Shown: piece by piece, positions 22,444-22,530 of the stretch
How positions within the stretch are numbered: the first letter of the stretch is position 1
How the letters are laid out: each line of letters starts with the position of its first letter
NCBI GenBank assembly: GCA_035648595.1
Contig: DASRLH010000501.1
Coordinates: forward strand, 1-22,530
From: RYN-428 sp035648595
GTDB lineage: Bacteria > Planctomycetota > Phycisphaerae > Tepidisphaerales > Tepidisphaeraceae
Direction: 5' to 3'
DNA length: 22,530 bases
Made by a program: the position numbers and the translations under genes
Notes under the pieces: model-generated
What the model was told of the DNA's origin: nothing
Database searches by the model: none
The model's input: the letters and a program-made list of their open reading frames with translations, nothing else

Positions 22444-22530
22444 ATGGAAGCCACGGAAGGCACGCTGAAGGATTGGCGGCAGTGGCGTCGTTTCCAAGCA
22501 CTGCGTTTGAAGCGGCAGGGCTGGTTCCAA
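22444..22530 (+). CDS. Partial CDS: probable N-terminus of an IS630-family transposase
   Basis: Twenty-nine codons open to the window edge: MEATEGTLKDWRQWRRFQAL, then RLKRQGWFQ. An Arg-rich helix followed by ALRLKRQGW resembles the first helix of the helix-turn-helix in IS630-type transposases, which typically continue QxEIAxxLGVS. An in-frame TGA at 22423 leaves ATG 22444 as the likely start. The stretch is too short for certainty; another helix-turn-helix protein is possible. Confidence 0.5.
   Translation, partial: MEATEGTLKDWRQWRRFQALRLKRQGWFQ

Overview
The window most likely comes from a planctomycete (phylum Planctomycetota, possibly Phycisphaerae; the class is a guess). The best evidence is a secreted protein with an N-terminal PVC-type beta-propeller 'dehydrogenase' domain, a HEAT-like middle and a C-terminal PVC-type CxxCH heme domain, a gene type largely restricted to Planctomycetes and Verrucomicrobia. 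A secreted tricorn-type protease, a membrane-tethered oligopeptide-binding protein and several families of short hairpin repeats between genes agree with this. GC content is high, and Shine-Dalgarno sequences are weak or absent at most starts.

Layout. (1) 124-5949, minus strand: an oligopeptide/dipeptide ABC importer operon, transcribed as binding protein, permease B, permease C, ATPase. A gap of about 375 bp between permease C and the ATPase is filled with intergenic repeats. Only one ATPase is visible. (2) 6239-7384, plus strand: a cysteine desulfurase, divergent from the importer across a repeat-filled region. (3) 7602-19335, minus strand: aldo/keto reductase, tricorn-like protease, PVC cytochrome and the transcription-repair coupling factor Mfd, which carries an unusual C-terminal linker plus SHOCT-like domain. 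They share a strand, but gaps of 100-185 bp with hairpins suggest mostly separate units. (4) 19595-21758, plus strand: a small accessory island. It holds two head-to-tail 78-bp CTAG-bounded palindromic elements, then a translationally coupled pair (DUF6978-like and DUF1828/DUF1829), then a decayed HEPN/nucleotidyltransferase module. In that module the MNT gene has an in-frame TGA and the HEPN gene is cut to its first ~40 codons. (5) 21781-22230, minus strand: a zinc-ribbon thioredoxin (TrxC type). (6) 22444-22530: the beginning of a probable IS630-family transposase, running off the right edge.

How the parts relate: regions 1 to 3 are chromosomal housekeeping and peptide-use genes. The importer takes up peptides, and the tricorn-type protease may work on peptides outside the cytoplasm. 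Region 4 is the accessory part and the best place to look for something new. The coupled DUF pair sits directly behind the mobile palindromic element and next to a toxin-antitoxin remnant, so a defence or toxin-antitoxin role is plausible but unproven. At least five short intergenic repeat families occur here, and two of them create spurious N-terminal extensions if gene starts are chosen as the longest reading frame.
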